This document shows positions 40,039 to 49,489 of a stretch of 64,000 nt of DNA, piece by piece; positions within the stretch are counted from its first letter, which is position 1; each line of letters starts with the position of its first letter. The notes beneath the pieces are model-generated. The model did not search any database. It was given only the letters and a program-made list of their open reading frames with translations, and was not told the DNA's origin. Source of the stretch: Streptomyces sp. NBC_01485 (GTDB taxonomy: Bacteria > Actinomycetota > Actinomycetes > Streptomycetales > Streptomycetaceae); assembly GCF_036227125.1 (NCBI RefSeq), contig NZ_CP109435.1:5146001-5210000 (forward strand). The letters run 5' to 3'. The position numbers were made by a program, and so were the translations under genes.

Positions 40039-41394
40039 TCACTCCGTGTACTCGTCGGCGACCGACAGCGCCGCGTCCAGCGCCGCGAGCCCCTCCTTCA
40101 CCTCCGACTCGCAGACGTTGAGCGGCGGCACGAAGTGGGTCCTGTTCATGTTCACGAACGGCCACACCCCGGCCTTCTTCGCGGCGGCGGTGAAGGCGGC
40201 CATCGGCGCGTTCGCCTCACCGGCGGCGTTGTACGGCACGAGCGGCTCGCGGGTCTCCCGGTTCTTCACCAGCTCGACCGCCCAGAACATGCCGGCCCCG
40301 CGCACCTCGCCCACGCTCGGGTGCCGCTCGGCCAGCTCCGCCAGCCCCGGCCCGACGACGGACGCGCCCAGGTCCCGCGCGTTGTCGACGATCCCCTCCT
40401 CCGCCATGACGCCGATCGTCGCGACGGCGGCGGCGCAGGCCAGCGGATGCCCGCAGTACGTCATACCGCCGGGATACGGCCGCTTCGCGAAGGTCTCCGC
40501 GATCGCGCCCGAGATGGCGACACCGCCGAGCGGCACGTATCCGCTGTTCACACCCTTGGCGAAGGTCATCAGGTCGGGCGTGACGTCGTACAGGCCGGCC
40601 GCGAACCACTCACCGGTGCGCCCGAAACCGGCCATGACCTCGTCCAGGACGAAGACGATCCCGTACCGGTCGCAGATCTCCCGGACCCCGGCGAGGTAGC
40701 CGGGCGGCGGGAGCATGATCCCGGCGGTGCCGGGGACGGTCTCCAGGATGATCGCGGCGACCGTCCCCGGCCCCTCGAAGGCGACGGTCGTCTCCAGGTG
40801 CTCCAGCGCCCGCGCGCACTCCTGCTCCTCCGTCTCCGCGTAGAAACGGGAGCGGTACAGGAACGGCGCCCAGAAGCGCACCACCCCGGCGGAGGCGCTG
40901 TCGGAGGGCCAGCGGCGCGGGTCGCCGGTGATGTTCACGGCCTGCTGGGTGCTGCCGTGGTAGGAGCGGTAGGCGGAGAGCACCTTCGCGCGCCCGGTGT
41001 GCAGTCGGGCCATGCGCACGGCGTGCTCGACGGCGTCCGCGCCCCCGTTGGTGAAGAAGATCTTGTCCAGGTCGCCGGGGGTCCGCTCGGCGATCAGCCG
41101 GGCCGCCTCCGCACGGGCCTCGACGGCGAACGCGGGCGCGAAGGTGGTCAGGCGCGCGGCCTGCTCCTGGATCGCGGCGACGACCTTCGGGTGCTGGTAG
41201 CCGATGTTCGTGAAGACGAGCCCGCTGGTGAGGTCGAGATACCGGTTGCCGTCGTAGTCCCAGAAGTACGACCCTTCCGCGCCGGCCACGGCGAGCGGGT
41301 CGAAGAGCTCCTGCGCGGACCAGGGGTGGAAGACGTGCGCACGGTCCACGGCCTTCATGGCCGCGCCGGCCTGGGGGTCGGTCTGAGGGATCAT
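40039..41394 (-). CDS. Class III PLP-dependent aminotransferase
   Basis: A 451-residue enzyme of the omega-amino-acid aminotransferase family: YFWDYDGNRYLDLTSGLVFT, FFTNGGADAVEHAVRMAR, IVFVLDEVMAGFGRTGEWFA and the PLP lysine Lys280 in LMTFAKGVNSGYVPLG. The likely substrate is a gamma- or beta-amino acid or a diamine; sequence alone does not decide. ATG 41394 is set by homology, without a clear ribosome site. The GntR gene lies 158 bases downstream on the same strand. Divergent from the Ser/Thr kinase. Confidence 0.9.
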   Translation of the reverse strand: MIPQTDPQAGAAMKAVDRAHVFHPWSAQELFDPLAVAGAEGSYFWDYDGNRYLDLTSGLVFTNIGYQHPKVVAAIQEQAARLTTFAPAFAVEARAEAARLIAERTPGDLDKIFFTNGGADAVEHAVRMARLHTGRAKVLSAYRSYHGSTQQAVNITGDPRRWPSDSASAGVVRFWAPFLYRSRFYAETEEQECARALEHLETTVAFEGPGTVAAIILETVPGTAGIMLPPPGYLAGVREICDRYGIVFVLDEVMAGFGRTGEWFAAGLYDVTPDLMTFAKGVNSGYVPLGGVAISGAIAETFAKRPYPGGMTYCGHPLACAAAVATIGVMAEEGIVDNARDLGASVVGPGLAELAERHPSVGEVRGAGMFWAVELVKNRETREPLVPYNAAGEANAPMAAFTAAAKKAGVWPFVNMNRTHFVPPLNVCESEVKEGLAALDAALSVADEYTE

Positions 41395-41692
41395 GGCGGC
41401 GAGCGTAGAAGCCCGCGAGGCGGCGGCGGTATCGGCGTCATGTTCCGTCGTCGGGGCGATTCCGCGACAGGTTGTCGGGCGTGGGGGAGGGGATGGGGAG
41501 GGGACGGGGAGGAGGCAGAGCCCGCCGAGGTCGTACGGGTGCTGGAGCGTGCTGGAGTGCCTGACCGAGGTGCCGGACGGCCTGGAACCGCCGCCGCCCG
41601 TTACGGAACCGTAGACATCGAGCCACTCGACTCCCCGAACGGCCGGTTTATCCTCGGCTCGGTCATACATGTGGGGGAAAGGCGGCGCTGCC

Positions 41693-43498
41693 ATGGAGAA
41701 GCTGGGGATCGGGGACCCGCAGCGCATCGGCGGCTACCGGCTGCTCGCGCGGCTGGGGGCGGGCGGGATGGGGCGGGTCTACCTCGCCCGTTCGGACCGG
41801 GGGCGGACGGTCGCCGTGAAGCTGGTCCGGCGGGAACTGGCGGCGCGCGAGGAGTTCCGGGCGCGTTTCCGGCAGGAGGTGCGCAACGCCCAGCGGGTCG
41901 GCGGGTTCTGGACCGCGCCCGTCCTGGACGCCGACACCGAGGCCGAGGTGCCCTGGGTGGCCACCGGCTACGTCGCCGGGCCGAGCCTCCAGCAGGTCGT
42001 GAGCCACGACCACGGGCCGCTGCCCGAGCGGTCGGTGCGCATCCTCGCCGCCGGGCTCGCGCACGCGCTGGCCAACATCCACGCGGCCGGGATCGTCCAC
42101 CGCGACCTCAAGCCGTCCAACGTGATGGTCACCATCGAGGGGCCGCGCGTCATCGACTTCGGCGTCGCGCGGGCGCTGGAGAGCGTGACCGGCGACAGCC
42201 GGCTGACCCAGGCCGGCGCGGTGATCGGCTCGCCCGGCTTCATGGCCCCCGAGCAGGTGCGCGGCGACCCCGTCACCCCGGCCAGCGACGTCTTCTGCCT
42301 CGGCGCGGTCCTCGTCTACGCCGCCACCGGCGCCTTCCCCTTCGGCTCCGCCGACACCGGGGTGCACGCCCTGATGTTCCGCATCGCCGAGGACGAACCC
42401 GACCTCTCGGGCGTCCCGGAGGGCATCGCCGACCTGGTCCGCGCCTGCCTGCGCAAGGACCCGGCCGCCCGCCCCACCCTGGACGAGGTCCTGGAACTCA
42501 CCGGCGCCGACGACACCGTCTCCGACGGCCGCTCCCGCGACCCCTGGCTGCCCGGCACCCTGGTGGCCCAACTCGGCCGCCACGCCGTGCGGTTGCTGGA
42601 GGTGGAGGACCCGGAAGCAGCGCAGAGCACGGGCGCGAGCTTCTTCGAACACCCGGCGACGGCCCCCGAGACGGCCCCCCGGACGGCCCCCGAGACGGCG
42701 CCGGAACACTCCGGCCCACGCGGCGACCCGTACGCACCGAACCGTCACCCCACCCTCCTCACGGGCCCCCACGGCATCCCGCCCCAGACACCCCCGCCCC
42801 CCACCCACCCGGCATACGGCCACCCCCGACAACACCCGTCCCCCGCCTACGGCCACCCGGCCCCGCCGTCGAGCGCCCCGGTCCCGTACAACCCGTACGC
42901 CGACGGGTTCACCGCCCCCGAGGAGCCCGAGCCCCCGCGCCGCAACGGCCGTACGACCGCGCTGCTGATCCTGATCGCCCTCGTCGTCGCGATCGCCGCG
43001 GGCGGCTCGGTGTACGCGTTCCTGACCGGCGACGACACCCCCGACACCGGCGCCGCCGCCTCCAACTCCCCCTCGGAGAAGGCCTCGACGCTGCCGCCCG
43101 AGTCCGAGTCCGCGTCCCCTGCGGATTCCCCCTTCCCCTCGCCGTCCCCGTCGGACGGTGTGGTCCCGGCGGGCTACCTCGGCGTCTGGACCACCACGAT
43201 CGAGAACGCGAGCGGCACGAACAAGCGCCAACTCACCATCAGCCAGGGCGAGGTGGGCGACCCGGTACTGGGCCTGGTCGCCGAAGGCGACACGTACCGC
43301 TGCGAGTTCACCGCCGCCCTCACCAAACGCCCCGGCGGCAAAGGCCCGTTGGAGATCGGCCCCTCGAAGATCACCACCGGCGACCCCCTCACCGCGTGCA
43401 GCCCCGGCGCCGCCTCCGAGGTCACCCTGCTCGCCGACGGCCACCTGCAACGCGTCAACGCCGGCACGGGGGAGAAGCTGACGTACAGCAGGCGGTGA
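41693..43498 (+). CDS. Membrane-anchored Ser/Thr protein kinase
   Basis: A 601-residue PknB-type kinase. The kinase domain (residues 14-275) has LGAGGMGRVYLA, VAVKLVRREL, HRDLKPSNVMV, VIDFGVARAL and GFMAPEQVRGDP. A Pro-rich juxtamembrane stretch with TAPE repeats and HPAYGH motifs (about 310-410) precedes one membrane segment (TALLILIALVVAIAAGGSVY, near 430) and a small extracellular domain starting GYLGVWTTTIENASG with two Cys. ATG 41693 follows GGGGGAAAGGCGG. The outer domain probably binds a wall-related ligand. Targets unknown. Confidence 0.93.
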   Translation: MEKLGIGDPQRIGGYRLLARLGAGGMGRVYLARSDRGRTVAVKLVRRELAAREEFRARFRQEVRNAQRVGGFWTAPVLDADTEAEVPWVATGYVAGPSLQQVVSHDHGPLPERSVRILAAGLAHALANIHAAGIVHRDLKPSNVMVTIEGPRVIDFGVARALESVTGDSRLTQAGAVIGSPGFMAPEQVRGDPVTPASDVFCLGAVLVYAATGAFPFGSADTGVHALMFRIAEDEPDLSGVPEGIADLVRACLRKDPAARPTLDEVLELTGADDTVSDGRSRDPWLPGTLVAQLGRHAVRLLEVEDPEAAQSTGASFFEHPATAPETAPRTAPETAPEHSGPRGDPYAPNRHPTLLTGPHGIPPQTPPPPTHPAYGHPRQHPSPAYGHPAPPSSAPVPYNPYADGFTAPEEPEPPRRNGRTTALLILIALVVAIAAGGSVYAFLTGDDTPDTGAAASNSPSEKASTLPPESESASPADSPFPSPSPSDGVVPAGYLGVWTTTIENASGTNKRQLTISQGEVGDPVLGLVAEGDTYRCEFTAALTKRPGGKGPLEIGPSKITTGDPLTACSPGAASEVTLLADGHLQRVNAGTGEKLTYSRR

Positions 43499-43531
43499 AC
43501 ATGCGCCCGGCGAACCTGTGCGGGCCCAGCG

Positions 43532-45580
43532 CTAGACGCGGTCCTGGAAGACGCAGTTCCACACGTGCGTGCCCGCGACGCTGCCGTCACCGCGCACCGC
43601 CTCCAGCGTGTAGAAGTGCGTGGCCCCCCGCGCGGCCGTGGTGTCCGTGTAGGCACGGGTCTGCGCCGGCAGCAGTCCGGCGTGCAGCGGCTCGTACGCC
43701 TTCGTGGCCGCGTTCCACCGGCTGACCCGGTAGCCCGTGACGGTGTCGCACTCAGGCGTCCTGTCGCACCGCCAGCCGATGGACGGCCCGTCCTCGTCGG
43801 GTCCGCCGATCACGGTGCCGTGGCCCAGGCTGCCGAGTTCCCAGTCCGTGGTGACCGTCACGGACGGCCGGACGTCCAGCTCGGTGGCCTCGACGACCGT
43901 GACCTTCGGGTCGCGCGGGGGCAGCGAGTTGTCCCAGCGGTCCCTGGCGACGACCGCGTACACGTACGTCTCGCCGTCCGGCAGGTCGCCGCAGACGACC
44001 GCGAGCGGGTCGCGCGTGCCCTCCGCGCAGGAGGTGGAGCTGAGCCACTTGACCGTGCCGTCGGCCTGCCGGACGCCGGTCCAGACCATGTAGCGCTCGA
44101 CGTCGTCCTCGGTCGAGGCCGCCCAGCTCATCAGCACGCCGTCGGCGCGCGGGGTGGCCCGCACTCCGGTGACCGGGCCGGGCGCGACCCTGTCGCCGGT
44201 GCGGACGACGAGCGGGGCGGACAGCGCCGACTCGTTGCCGGCCGGGTCCACCGCCACGACCGTGTACGTCACGTACGTGCCCGCGGGCATGTCCAGGTCG
44301 TGGCAGATGCCGCCGCTGTCGGTCTCGTCGCTCTCCTCGGCGCAGGTCACGCGGGTGAGTGCGGCCGGGTTGAGAGTCCTGCCGGGCGAGCGGTAGACGC
44401 GGTAGGTCCCGCCGTTGGAGAAGTCCTCGTAGAAGCCGTCGGGCTGCTCCCAGTACACCTCGGTGTAGCCGGCGCGGACGACGGCGCCGAGGGAGGTCGG
44501 GGACTTCGGCGGCGTCCGGTCGACGCCGTCGCCGGTGACGGCGGCGTGCGCCGACGGGTTGCCGAGCGCGTCGAGGGCGCGCACCCGGTAGTACCGGGCG
44601 GTGTTCACGGGCGCGTCGGTGCGGTACGACGTCGTCATCGTCGTGCCCAGCAGCTCGAACGGGCCGGTGGCCGCGGAGGCGGCGTACACCTCGTACCCCG
44701 CGGCGTCGGCGACCCCCTGCCAGGCCAGGGTGGCCCACCACGCGTCACCGGCGACCGCGAGACCGGTCGGCGCCGCCGGGCCCGTGCGGTCCACGGTCGT
44801 GACGGTGGAGTCGAGGCTGCCGGCGGACTCGCGGCCCGTCTTGTCGACGGCGCGGACCTCGTACAGGAAGGTCTGGCCCGTGGCGGGCGTCGCGTCCACG
44901 AAGGACGGGGAGGTGAGCAGCGACGAGCCGCCGGCCTTCGCCCACTGGGCGGTGCTCAGCCGGCGGTACACGCGGTAGCCGGCGAGGTCCATCTCCTTGT
45001 TCGCGGCCCAGCGCAGGCTGGTCTTCGCGGTCTCCCGGTCGTACGCGGCGGTGAGGCCGGTCGGGGCGAGCGGCTTGACCGTGTCGACGGCCCCGGTGCG
45101 CGGGGCGTACGTGAACGAGGCGTGGGCGAGGCCGGTCCAGGCGACGTAGTCCACGCGGATCGTGTGCTTGCCGGCCGGGACGGTCAGGTCGACGGTCCTG
45201 CGGGCGGTGGTGGAGACGTTCTTCCACAGGTCGATCTTCCGCACGCCGTCGACGTGGACGCGCATGCCGTCCTGCGTGGCGGCCGAGAGCCGGAAGGGGC
45301 CGCCGGAGCCGAAGTCCCGGGTGAGGGACCAGCGGACGGAGAAGTTGTCCTTGGGCAGCGTGACGCCGGCCGGGTCGCCGTGCCCGTAGTTCTCGCCGAT
45401 GGCCGAGTCGCAGACGGTCAGCTTCGGCGTGCCGCTGAAGGTGGAGTTTCCGAAGTACTGCGCCCTCCAGACAGGAGAGGCACAGGTGACGGCTGCGGAG
45501 GCCGGGGCGGCGGTGATCAGGCCGCCGGTGGCGGCGAGGGCGGCCGTCGCGGCCAGCGCGGTCAGCCGGGTACGAGTCAT
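43532..45580 (-). CDS. Secreted protein with PA14-like and fibronectin type III domains
   Basis: A 682-residue exported protein. The signal peptide is RLTALAATAALAATGGLITA, with cleavage near APASAA. The N-terminal region (30-175) resembles PA14-type modules (WRAQYFGNSTFSGTPKLTV, DNFSVRW, DGMRVHVDG). Four to five FN3 modules follow, each beginning with P-x-x-P-T-G-L (VKPLAPTGLTAAYD, AAPTGLAVAGDAWW, PPKSPTSLGAV, APGPVTGVRA). No catalytic domain is visible, so an adhesion or polysaccharide-binding role is likely. ATG 45580 follows GGAAGGGG; GTG 45583 is also possible. Confidence 0.85.
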   Translation of the reverse strand: MTRTRLTALAATAALAATGGLITAAPASAAVTCASPVWRAQYFGNSTFSGTPKLTVCDSAIGENYGHGDPAGVTLPKDNFSVRWSLTRDFGSGGPFRLSAATQDGMRVHVDGVRKIDLWKNVSTTARRTVDLTVPAGKHTIRVDYVAWTGLAHASFTYAPRTGAVDTVKPLAPTGLTAAYDRETAKTSLRWAANKEMDLAGYRVYRRLSTAQWAKAGGSSLLTSPSFVDATPATGQTFLYEVRAVDKTGRESAGSLDSTVTTVDRTGPAAPTGLAVAGDAWWATLAWQGVADAAGYEVYAASAATGPFELLGTTMTTSYRTDAPVNTARYYRVRALDALGNPSAHAAVTGDGVDRTPPKSPTSLGAVVRAGYTEVYWEQPDGFYEDFSNGGTYRVYRSPGRTLNPAALTRVTCAEESDETDSGGICHDLDMPAGTYVTYTVVAVDPAGNESALSAPLVVRTGDRVAPGPVTGVRATPRADGVLMSWAASTEDDVERYMVWTGVRQADGTVKWLSSTSCAEGTRDPLAVVCGDLPDGETYVYAVVARDRWDNSLPPRDPKVTVVEATELDVRPSVTVTTDWELGSLGHGTVIGGPDEDGPSIGWRCDRTPECDTVTGYRVSRWNAATKAYEPLHAGLLPAQTRAYTDTTAARGATHFYTLEAVRGDGSVAGTHVWNCVFQDRV

Positions 45581-45781
45581 CACAGAGAGCAGGGCCCCTT
45601 CCGGACCAATGGGAAGCAGAAGCACGTGAAACAGGTGATGCCTGTGCGACCCATGAGACGGGGGCAGGGTTGCCCCCGCCCCCTCACCCTTTTCACGGAC
45701 GTCCGCCCCGACCGGGTCCGCGCCGACAGGACACCCCATGCAGCGCGCCGCCGACCAGCCTCACCGCCCCGTCGGCCAGCC

Positions 45782-46495
45782 TCAGCGCGGCTCCGGTGGC
45801 CGCTGCCGGGGCATGTTCGGCCGGGCGTTCACCCCGGGCGGCGACGGGAACCGCCCCGCGCCCGCCACATCCGCCCGCCCGCCGGAGGCGACCGCCGCCT
45901 GGATGCCCACCGGAGTGGCCCCGCTCCGGAACTCGACCATCCAGTCGCCCGTCTCCGCGCGCACCAGGTCCGTGACGTCCTCCGAGAACCGCCGCAGCAC
46001 CCCGAGACACCGCTCGGTGGCCTCACTCGCCGTGCCCTCGGCCGGCCCCAGCACCTCCCGGACGCTCTCCGAGGCCCAGTCGAACTGCAACACCTGCAAC
46101 CGCCGCTGCACGGCCTGCGCCGTGGCCACGTCCCTCATCCACCCGGACGTCAGCCCGAAGTACCGGTCCACCGCCACGCACGCCACCGCCAGCAGCAGCG
46201 CCAGATATCCCCAGGGGGCGACCCCGCCCATCACCCGCGCCAGATCCAGCAACGGCAGCGCGGCCCCGCACACCGCTCCCGCCGCCGCCCCGCCGCGCAG
46301 CACCCGCGCGCCCCGCCGCTTCCACACCCGGTCGGCGAGATACCAGGCGACGGTCTCCAGCGCCCCGCGCTCCACCCACCGGTACAGCTCGTCCAGCCGC
46401 TCGGCGGGCTCGCCCCAGTCCCCGAGCGGAAACGCCCGCCCGGCCAGGTCGCCCTGAGGCGGACCCTCGGGCTGCATCTCCGGCTGCTGACCCAC
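45782..46495 (-). CDS. SLATT-domain two-TM membrane protein
   Basis: A 237-residue protein. Residues 25-60 carry the SLATT-type start (ERLDELYRWVERGALETVAW, YLADRVWKRRGARVLRGGAA); two hydrophobic segments (AAAGAVCGAALPLLDL and GYLALLLAVACVAVDRYFGL) form the hairpin; then comes a helical region with MRDVATAQAVQRRLQVLQFD and EATERCLGVLRRFSEDVTDL. SLATT proteins are predicted pore-forming effectors in nucleotide-triggered conflict systems. This one stands alone, with no cyclase beside it. GTG 46495 gives the N-terminus MGQQPEM. Confidence 0.75.
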   Translation of the reverse strand: MGQQPEMQPEGPPQGDLAGRAFPLGDWGEPAERLDELYRWVERGALETVAWYLADRVWKRRGARVLRGGAAAGAVCGAALPLLDLARVMGGVAPWGYLALLLAVACVAVDRYFGLTSGWMRDVATAQAVQRRLQVLQFDWASESVREVLGPAEGTASEATERCLGVLRRFSEDVTDLVRAETGDWMVEFRSGATPVGIQAAVASGGRADVAGAGRFPSPPGVNARPNMPRQRPPEPR

Positions 46496-46831
46496 CCGGC
46501 ACTCCCTACTGACGACGACTGATCCCGAAACCGACGACTACTGATCCCGACCGAACACGAACGGTCACCCCGTGTGACCGCTGAAGCTGATGCGCCGGAT
46601 CCTTCCTACCGCCCAATGGGTGGCGAAGAGGAAGGTTTCGCCTCCCTTCCGCCCGGAAGTGGGCCTTGATCAGGTATACGCCTCACGCGGAACTCACTCG
46701 AAAGAGTGCTGGGGCGACGCCCGCGCGGACCACGTAGGCTCGTGCCAGGGCGGGAAGATCTCGCCCGGAGAGCCGTGACGGCGGCACGAGAACAGCGGTA
46801 TGAAACAGCGGTACGAGAACAGGAGCTGATC
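46496..46831. other. Divergent intergenic region before ybaB, no gene
   Basis: 336 bases without a credible ORF. It holds a direct repeat of CGACTACTGATCCCGA-like sequence (46510-46550), an inverted repeat CGGTCAC-N5-GTGACCG (46562-46580), and tandem acgagaacagcggta words at 46786-46820 just before the ybaB ribosome site. Confidence 0.5.
46562..46580. promoter_or_regulatory. Inverted repeat CGGTCAC-N5-GTGACCG
   Basis: Perfect 7-base arms 67 bases upstream of the SLATT gene. The half-site resembles, in reverse, the GTGACA motif seen elsewhere, but the spacing is different. Confidence 0.4.
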
Positions 46832-47176
46832 GTGATTCCCGGTGGTGGCCAGCCCAACATGCAGCAGCTGCTCCAGCAGGCCCAGAAGATGCAGCAGGAC
46901 CTGGCCCGTGCCCAGGAGGAACTGGCGACCATGGAGGTCGACGGGCAGGCGGGCGGCGGCCTGGTGAAGGCCACCGTGACCGGCTCCGGCGAGCTGCGCG
47001 CCCTCAGGATCGACCCGAAGGCGGTGGACCCGGACGACACCGAGACCCTCGCCGACCTGGTCGTGGCGGCCGTCCACGCGGCCAACGAGAACGCGCAGAC
47101 GCTCCAGCAGCAGAAGCTCGGCCCGCTGGCCCAGGGCCTGGGCGGCGGCAGCGGCATCCCCGGACTGCCGTTCTAG
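46832..47176 (+). CDS. YbaB/EbfC nucleoid-associated protein
   Basis: A 114-residue DNA-binding protein: QPNMQQLLQQAQKMQQDLAR, then ELATMEVDGQAGGGLVKATV, GELRALRIDPKAVD and TLADLVVAAVHAANENAQ. It is the usual partner of recR in bacterial chromosomes and binds DNA as a tweezer-like dimer. GTG 46832 follows AGGAGCTGATC; the ORF extends upstream but without conservation. A 129-base repeat-rich gap separates it from recR. Confidence 0.92.
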   Translation: MIPGGGQPNMQQLLQQAQKMQQDLARAQEELATMEVDGQAGGGLVKATVTGSGELRALRIDPKAVDPDDTETLADLVVAAVHAANENAQTLQQQKLGPLAQGLGGGSGIPGLPF

Positions 47177-47228
47177 GGCCCGGCCAGCCTTTCTAAGACC
47201 GGCCCCGGCCAACTACCGTACGTACTGC

Positions 47229-47282
47229 AAGGACCGCAGGACCGCAGGACCGCAGGAACCGTAAGGACCGCAGGAACCGCAG
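47229..47282. repeat. AGGACCGC tandem repeat upstream of recR
   Basis: Six or so imperfect copies of the 9- to 10-base unit aggaccgca/ggaaccgca lie between ybaB and recR, about 25 bases before the TTG start. Confidence 0.85.
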
Positions 47283-47305
47283 GACTCAGGAAGGACGGCA
47301 GTCCG

Positions 47306-47905
47306 TTGTACGAAGGCGTGGTCCAGGACCTCATCGACGAGCTGGGGCGGCTGCCCGGCGTCGGTCCCAAGAGCGCGCAGCGGATCGCCTTCCACATCCT
47401 GCAGGCGGAGCCGACGGACGTACGGCGGCTCGCGCAGTGCCTGATGGAGGTCAAGGCGAAGGTCCGCTTCTGCGCGACCTGCGGCAATGTGGCGCAGGAG
47501 GAGCGGTGCGGCATCTGCCGCGACCCGCGCCGCGACCCGACGGTGATCTGTGTCGTCGAGGAGCCGAAGGACGTCGTCGCGGTCGAGCGCACGCGCGAGT
47601 TCCGCGGCACGTACCACGTCCTGGGCGGCGCGATCAGCCCCATCGAGGGCGTCGGCCCCGATGACCTGCGGATACGAGAACTTCTGGCCCGGCTGGCCGA
47701 CGGTTCGGTGACGGAACTGATCCTGGCCACGGACCCCAACCTGGAGGGCGAGGCGACAGCCACCTACCTCGCCCGCATGATCAAGCCCATGGGCCTGAAG
47801 GTCACCCGCCTGGCCAGCGGCCTCCCGGTGGGCGGCGACCTGGAATACGCGGACGAGGTCACCCTCGGCCGCGCCTTCGAGGGGAGACGACTCCTAGATG
47901 TCTGA
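47306..47905 (+). CDS. recR: Recombination mediator RecR
   Basis: A 199-residue RecR. It has the helix-hairpin-helix LGRLPGVGPKSAQRIAFHIL, the four-Cys zinc finger CATCGNVAQEERCGIC, the Toprim motif ICVVEEPKDVVAVERTREF and LILATDPNLEGEATATYL. It acts with RecO and RecF to load RecA at gaps. The start is TTG 47306 (MYEGVVQDLIDELG), an unusual start that would give low translation. Its stop overlaps the DUF5063 gene by 8 bases. Confidence 0.97.
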   Translation: MYEGVVQDLIDELGRLPGVGPKSAQRIAFHILQAEPTDVRRLAQCLMEVKAKVRFCATCGNVAQEERCGICRDPRRDPTVICVVEEPKDVVAVERTREFRGTYHVLGGAISPIEGVGPDDLRIRELLARLADGSVTELILATDPNLEGEATATYLARMIKPMGLKVTRLASGLPVGGDLEYADEVTLGRAFEGRRLLDV

Positions 47906-48560
47906 CGCCACGCTGCACGCGACCGACCAGAGCCCGGACGACTTCGCGGTCCAGATCGCGGACCAGGTCGAAAGCTTCCTGGTAGCCGTCACGGAGGTGG
48001 CGAAGGGCGACGAGCCGGGTCTGGCGGTCCCCTTCCTCCTCCTGGAGGTCTCCCAGCTCCTCCTGGCCGGCGGCCGTCTCGGCGCCCACGAGGACATCCT
48101 CCCCGACGAGCGCTACGAGCCCGACCCGGGCTTCGAGCCGGACGCGGACGAGCTCCGCGAGAACCTGGCCAGGCTGCTGGAACCGGTGGACGTCTACTCC
48201 GAGGTCTTCGACCCCTACGAGCCCCGCAAGGCGCCTGTGCCGGCCCGGATCTCCGACGACCTCGCCGACGTCATCGCCGACCTGCGCCACGGCATGGTCC
48301 ACTACCGCGCGGGCCGCACCACCGAGGCCCTGTGGTGGTGGCAGTTCTCCTACTTCTCCAACTGGGGCTCCACCGCCTCGGCAACCCTGCGCGCCCTCCA
48401 CTCGGTCCTCGCCCACGTACGCCTGGACCAGCCCCTGGAAGAACTCGACGGCCTCGACACCGACCAGAGCCCCCTGGGCGACGAGACGTTGGAGTTCGAG
48501 GCGGGCCGCGTGATGGCGGAGGAGATCGGCGAACACCTGGGCGCACGCCCGGCGAACTAG
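47898..48560 (+). CDS. DUF5063 protein coupled to recR
   Basis: A 220-residue acidic protein: DDFAVQIADQVESFLVAVTE, LAVPFLLLEVSQLLLAGG, SDDLADVIADLRHGMVHYRA and TEALWWWQFSYFSNWGSTAS. It is all-helical with conserved Trp and His residues. DUF5063 genes follow recR in many actinobacteria, but their role in recombination is unknown. ATG 47898 lies within the end of recR. A short hairpin (GGGCGC/GCGCCC) lies about 20 bases after the stop. Confidence 0.85.
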   Translation: MSDATLHATDQSPDDFAVQIADQVESFLVAVTEVAKGDEPGLAVPFLLLEVSQLLLAGGRLGAHEDILPDERYEPDPGFEPDADELRENLARLLEPVDVYSEVFDPYEPRKAPVPARISDDLADVIADLRHGMVHYRAGRTTEALWWWQFSYFSNWGSTASATLRALHSVLAHVRLDQPLEELDGLDTDQSPLGDETLEFEAGRVMAEEIGEHLGARPAN

Positions 48561-48652
48561 CCACCACGAACTCAGCTCAGCGGGCGCTGCTGCGCCCTCG
48601 CCGCGCCGGCTGCCGGCTGAACCGCCCCCGCGTCAGCGGGCATTGGCGAGGG

Positions 48653-49489
48653 TCAGATGGGAACGGCCGTGCCCGTGACGGCGATTCCGCTGGCAAGGTC
48701 TGTTGGTACGGACACCGTGATGGTGCTCGGGCGGCCCATGTCCTCGCCCTGACGGATCGTCAAGGTGACGGGTGTGGCGATGAGTTCGAGTTCGCGCAGG
48801 TAGCCGCCGAAGGCTGCCGCCGCCGCGCCGGTGGCCGGGTCCTCGACGACCCCGCCGGGCGGGAAGGCGTTGCGGGCGTGGAAGACCGTGGGTGACTCCC
48901 GCCAGACCAGGTCGACGGTGGTCCAGCCCCGGCGGGCCATGAGGGCGGTCAGCGCGGGCATGTCGTAGTCGAGGTCGGCCAGCCGGCCGCGGTCGGCCGC
49001 GGCGATGACCGGATGCCAGGCACCGGCGTAGGCCGCGCGGGGCGGCAGCGCCGGGTCCAGCTCGTCGGCGGACCAGCGCAGCGCCGACAGCAGCTCGGCC
49101 AGGTCGGGCCCGGCGAGGGGCTCCGTGCGCGGGGCGACGCTCACCAGGGTCGCCACGGTCGTCCCGTCGTCGGCCACGGCGGTGGTGACGGCGACGGTGC
49201 CCACGTTGGTGCGCAGGCTCAGTGGCCCGGTGCCGTGCCGGTCGGCGTGGGCGACCGCCGTGGCGATCGTCGCGTGGCCGCAGAACGGCACCTCCGCGAG
49301 CGGGCTGAAGTAGCGGACGGTCAGCGTGCCGTCGTCGGACGGCACCACGAACGCCGTTTCCGAGTACCCGACTTCGGCCGCCGTCGCCAGCATGGTCGCG
49401 TCGTCGGCGCCGGTGGCGTCGAGCACCACACCCGCCGGGTTGCCCCCGGCCGGGTCGGTGGCGAAGGCGACGTAGCGCAGAACGTCCAT
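48653..49489 (-). CDS. PhzF-family isomerase/epimerase-like protein
   Basis: A 278-residue protein of the PhzF/diaminopimelate-epimerase fold. The catalytic Glu is in EVGYSETAFVVP, and the family motifs AEVPFCGHATIATAVAHAD and VVEDPATGAAAAAFGGYLRE are present. Family members isomerise small acids; no phenazine genes are here, so the substrate is open. ATG 49489 fits the conserved N-terminus MDVLRYVAFATDPAGGNPAG. The upstream extension of the frame is antisense to the next gene and rejected. Confidence 0.88.
   Translation of the reverse strand: MDVLRYVAFATDPAGGNPAGVVLDATGADDATMLATAAEVGYSETAFVVPSDDGTLTVRYFSPLAEVPFCGHATIATAVAHADRHGTGPLSLRTNVGTVAVTTAVADDGTTVATLVSVAPRTEPLAGPDLAELLSALRWSADELDPALPPRAAYAGAWHPVIAAADRGRLADLDYDMPALTALMARRGWTTVDLVWRESPTVFHARNAFPPGGVVEDPATGAAAAAFGGYLRELELIATPVTLTIRQGEDMGRPSTITVSVPTDLASGIAVTGTAVPI

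Noticed and set aside
39982..43725. 1247-codon plus-strand open frame
   Set aside because: It is antisense to the aminotransferase and out of frame with the Ser/Thr kinase; its translation is Arg/Gly/Pro-rich noise typical of high-GC shadows.
43565..46522. 985-codon plus-strand open frame
   Set aside because: Antisense to the FN3 and SLATT genes, with Arg/Val/Gly-rich translation and no domains.
46667..46790. Possible small structured RNA (tRNA or SRP RNA) before ybaB
   Set aside because: Short GGGCG/CGCCC and GGCTC/GAGCC pairings exist, but there is no cloverleaf, no TTCGAAT loop and no SRP tetraloop motif.
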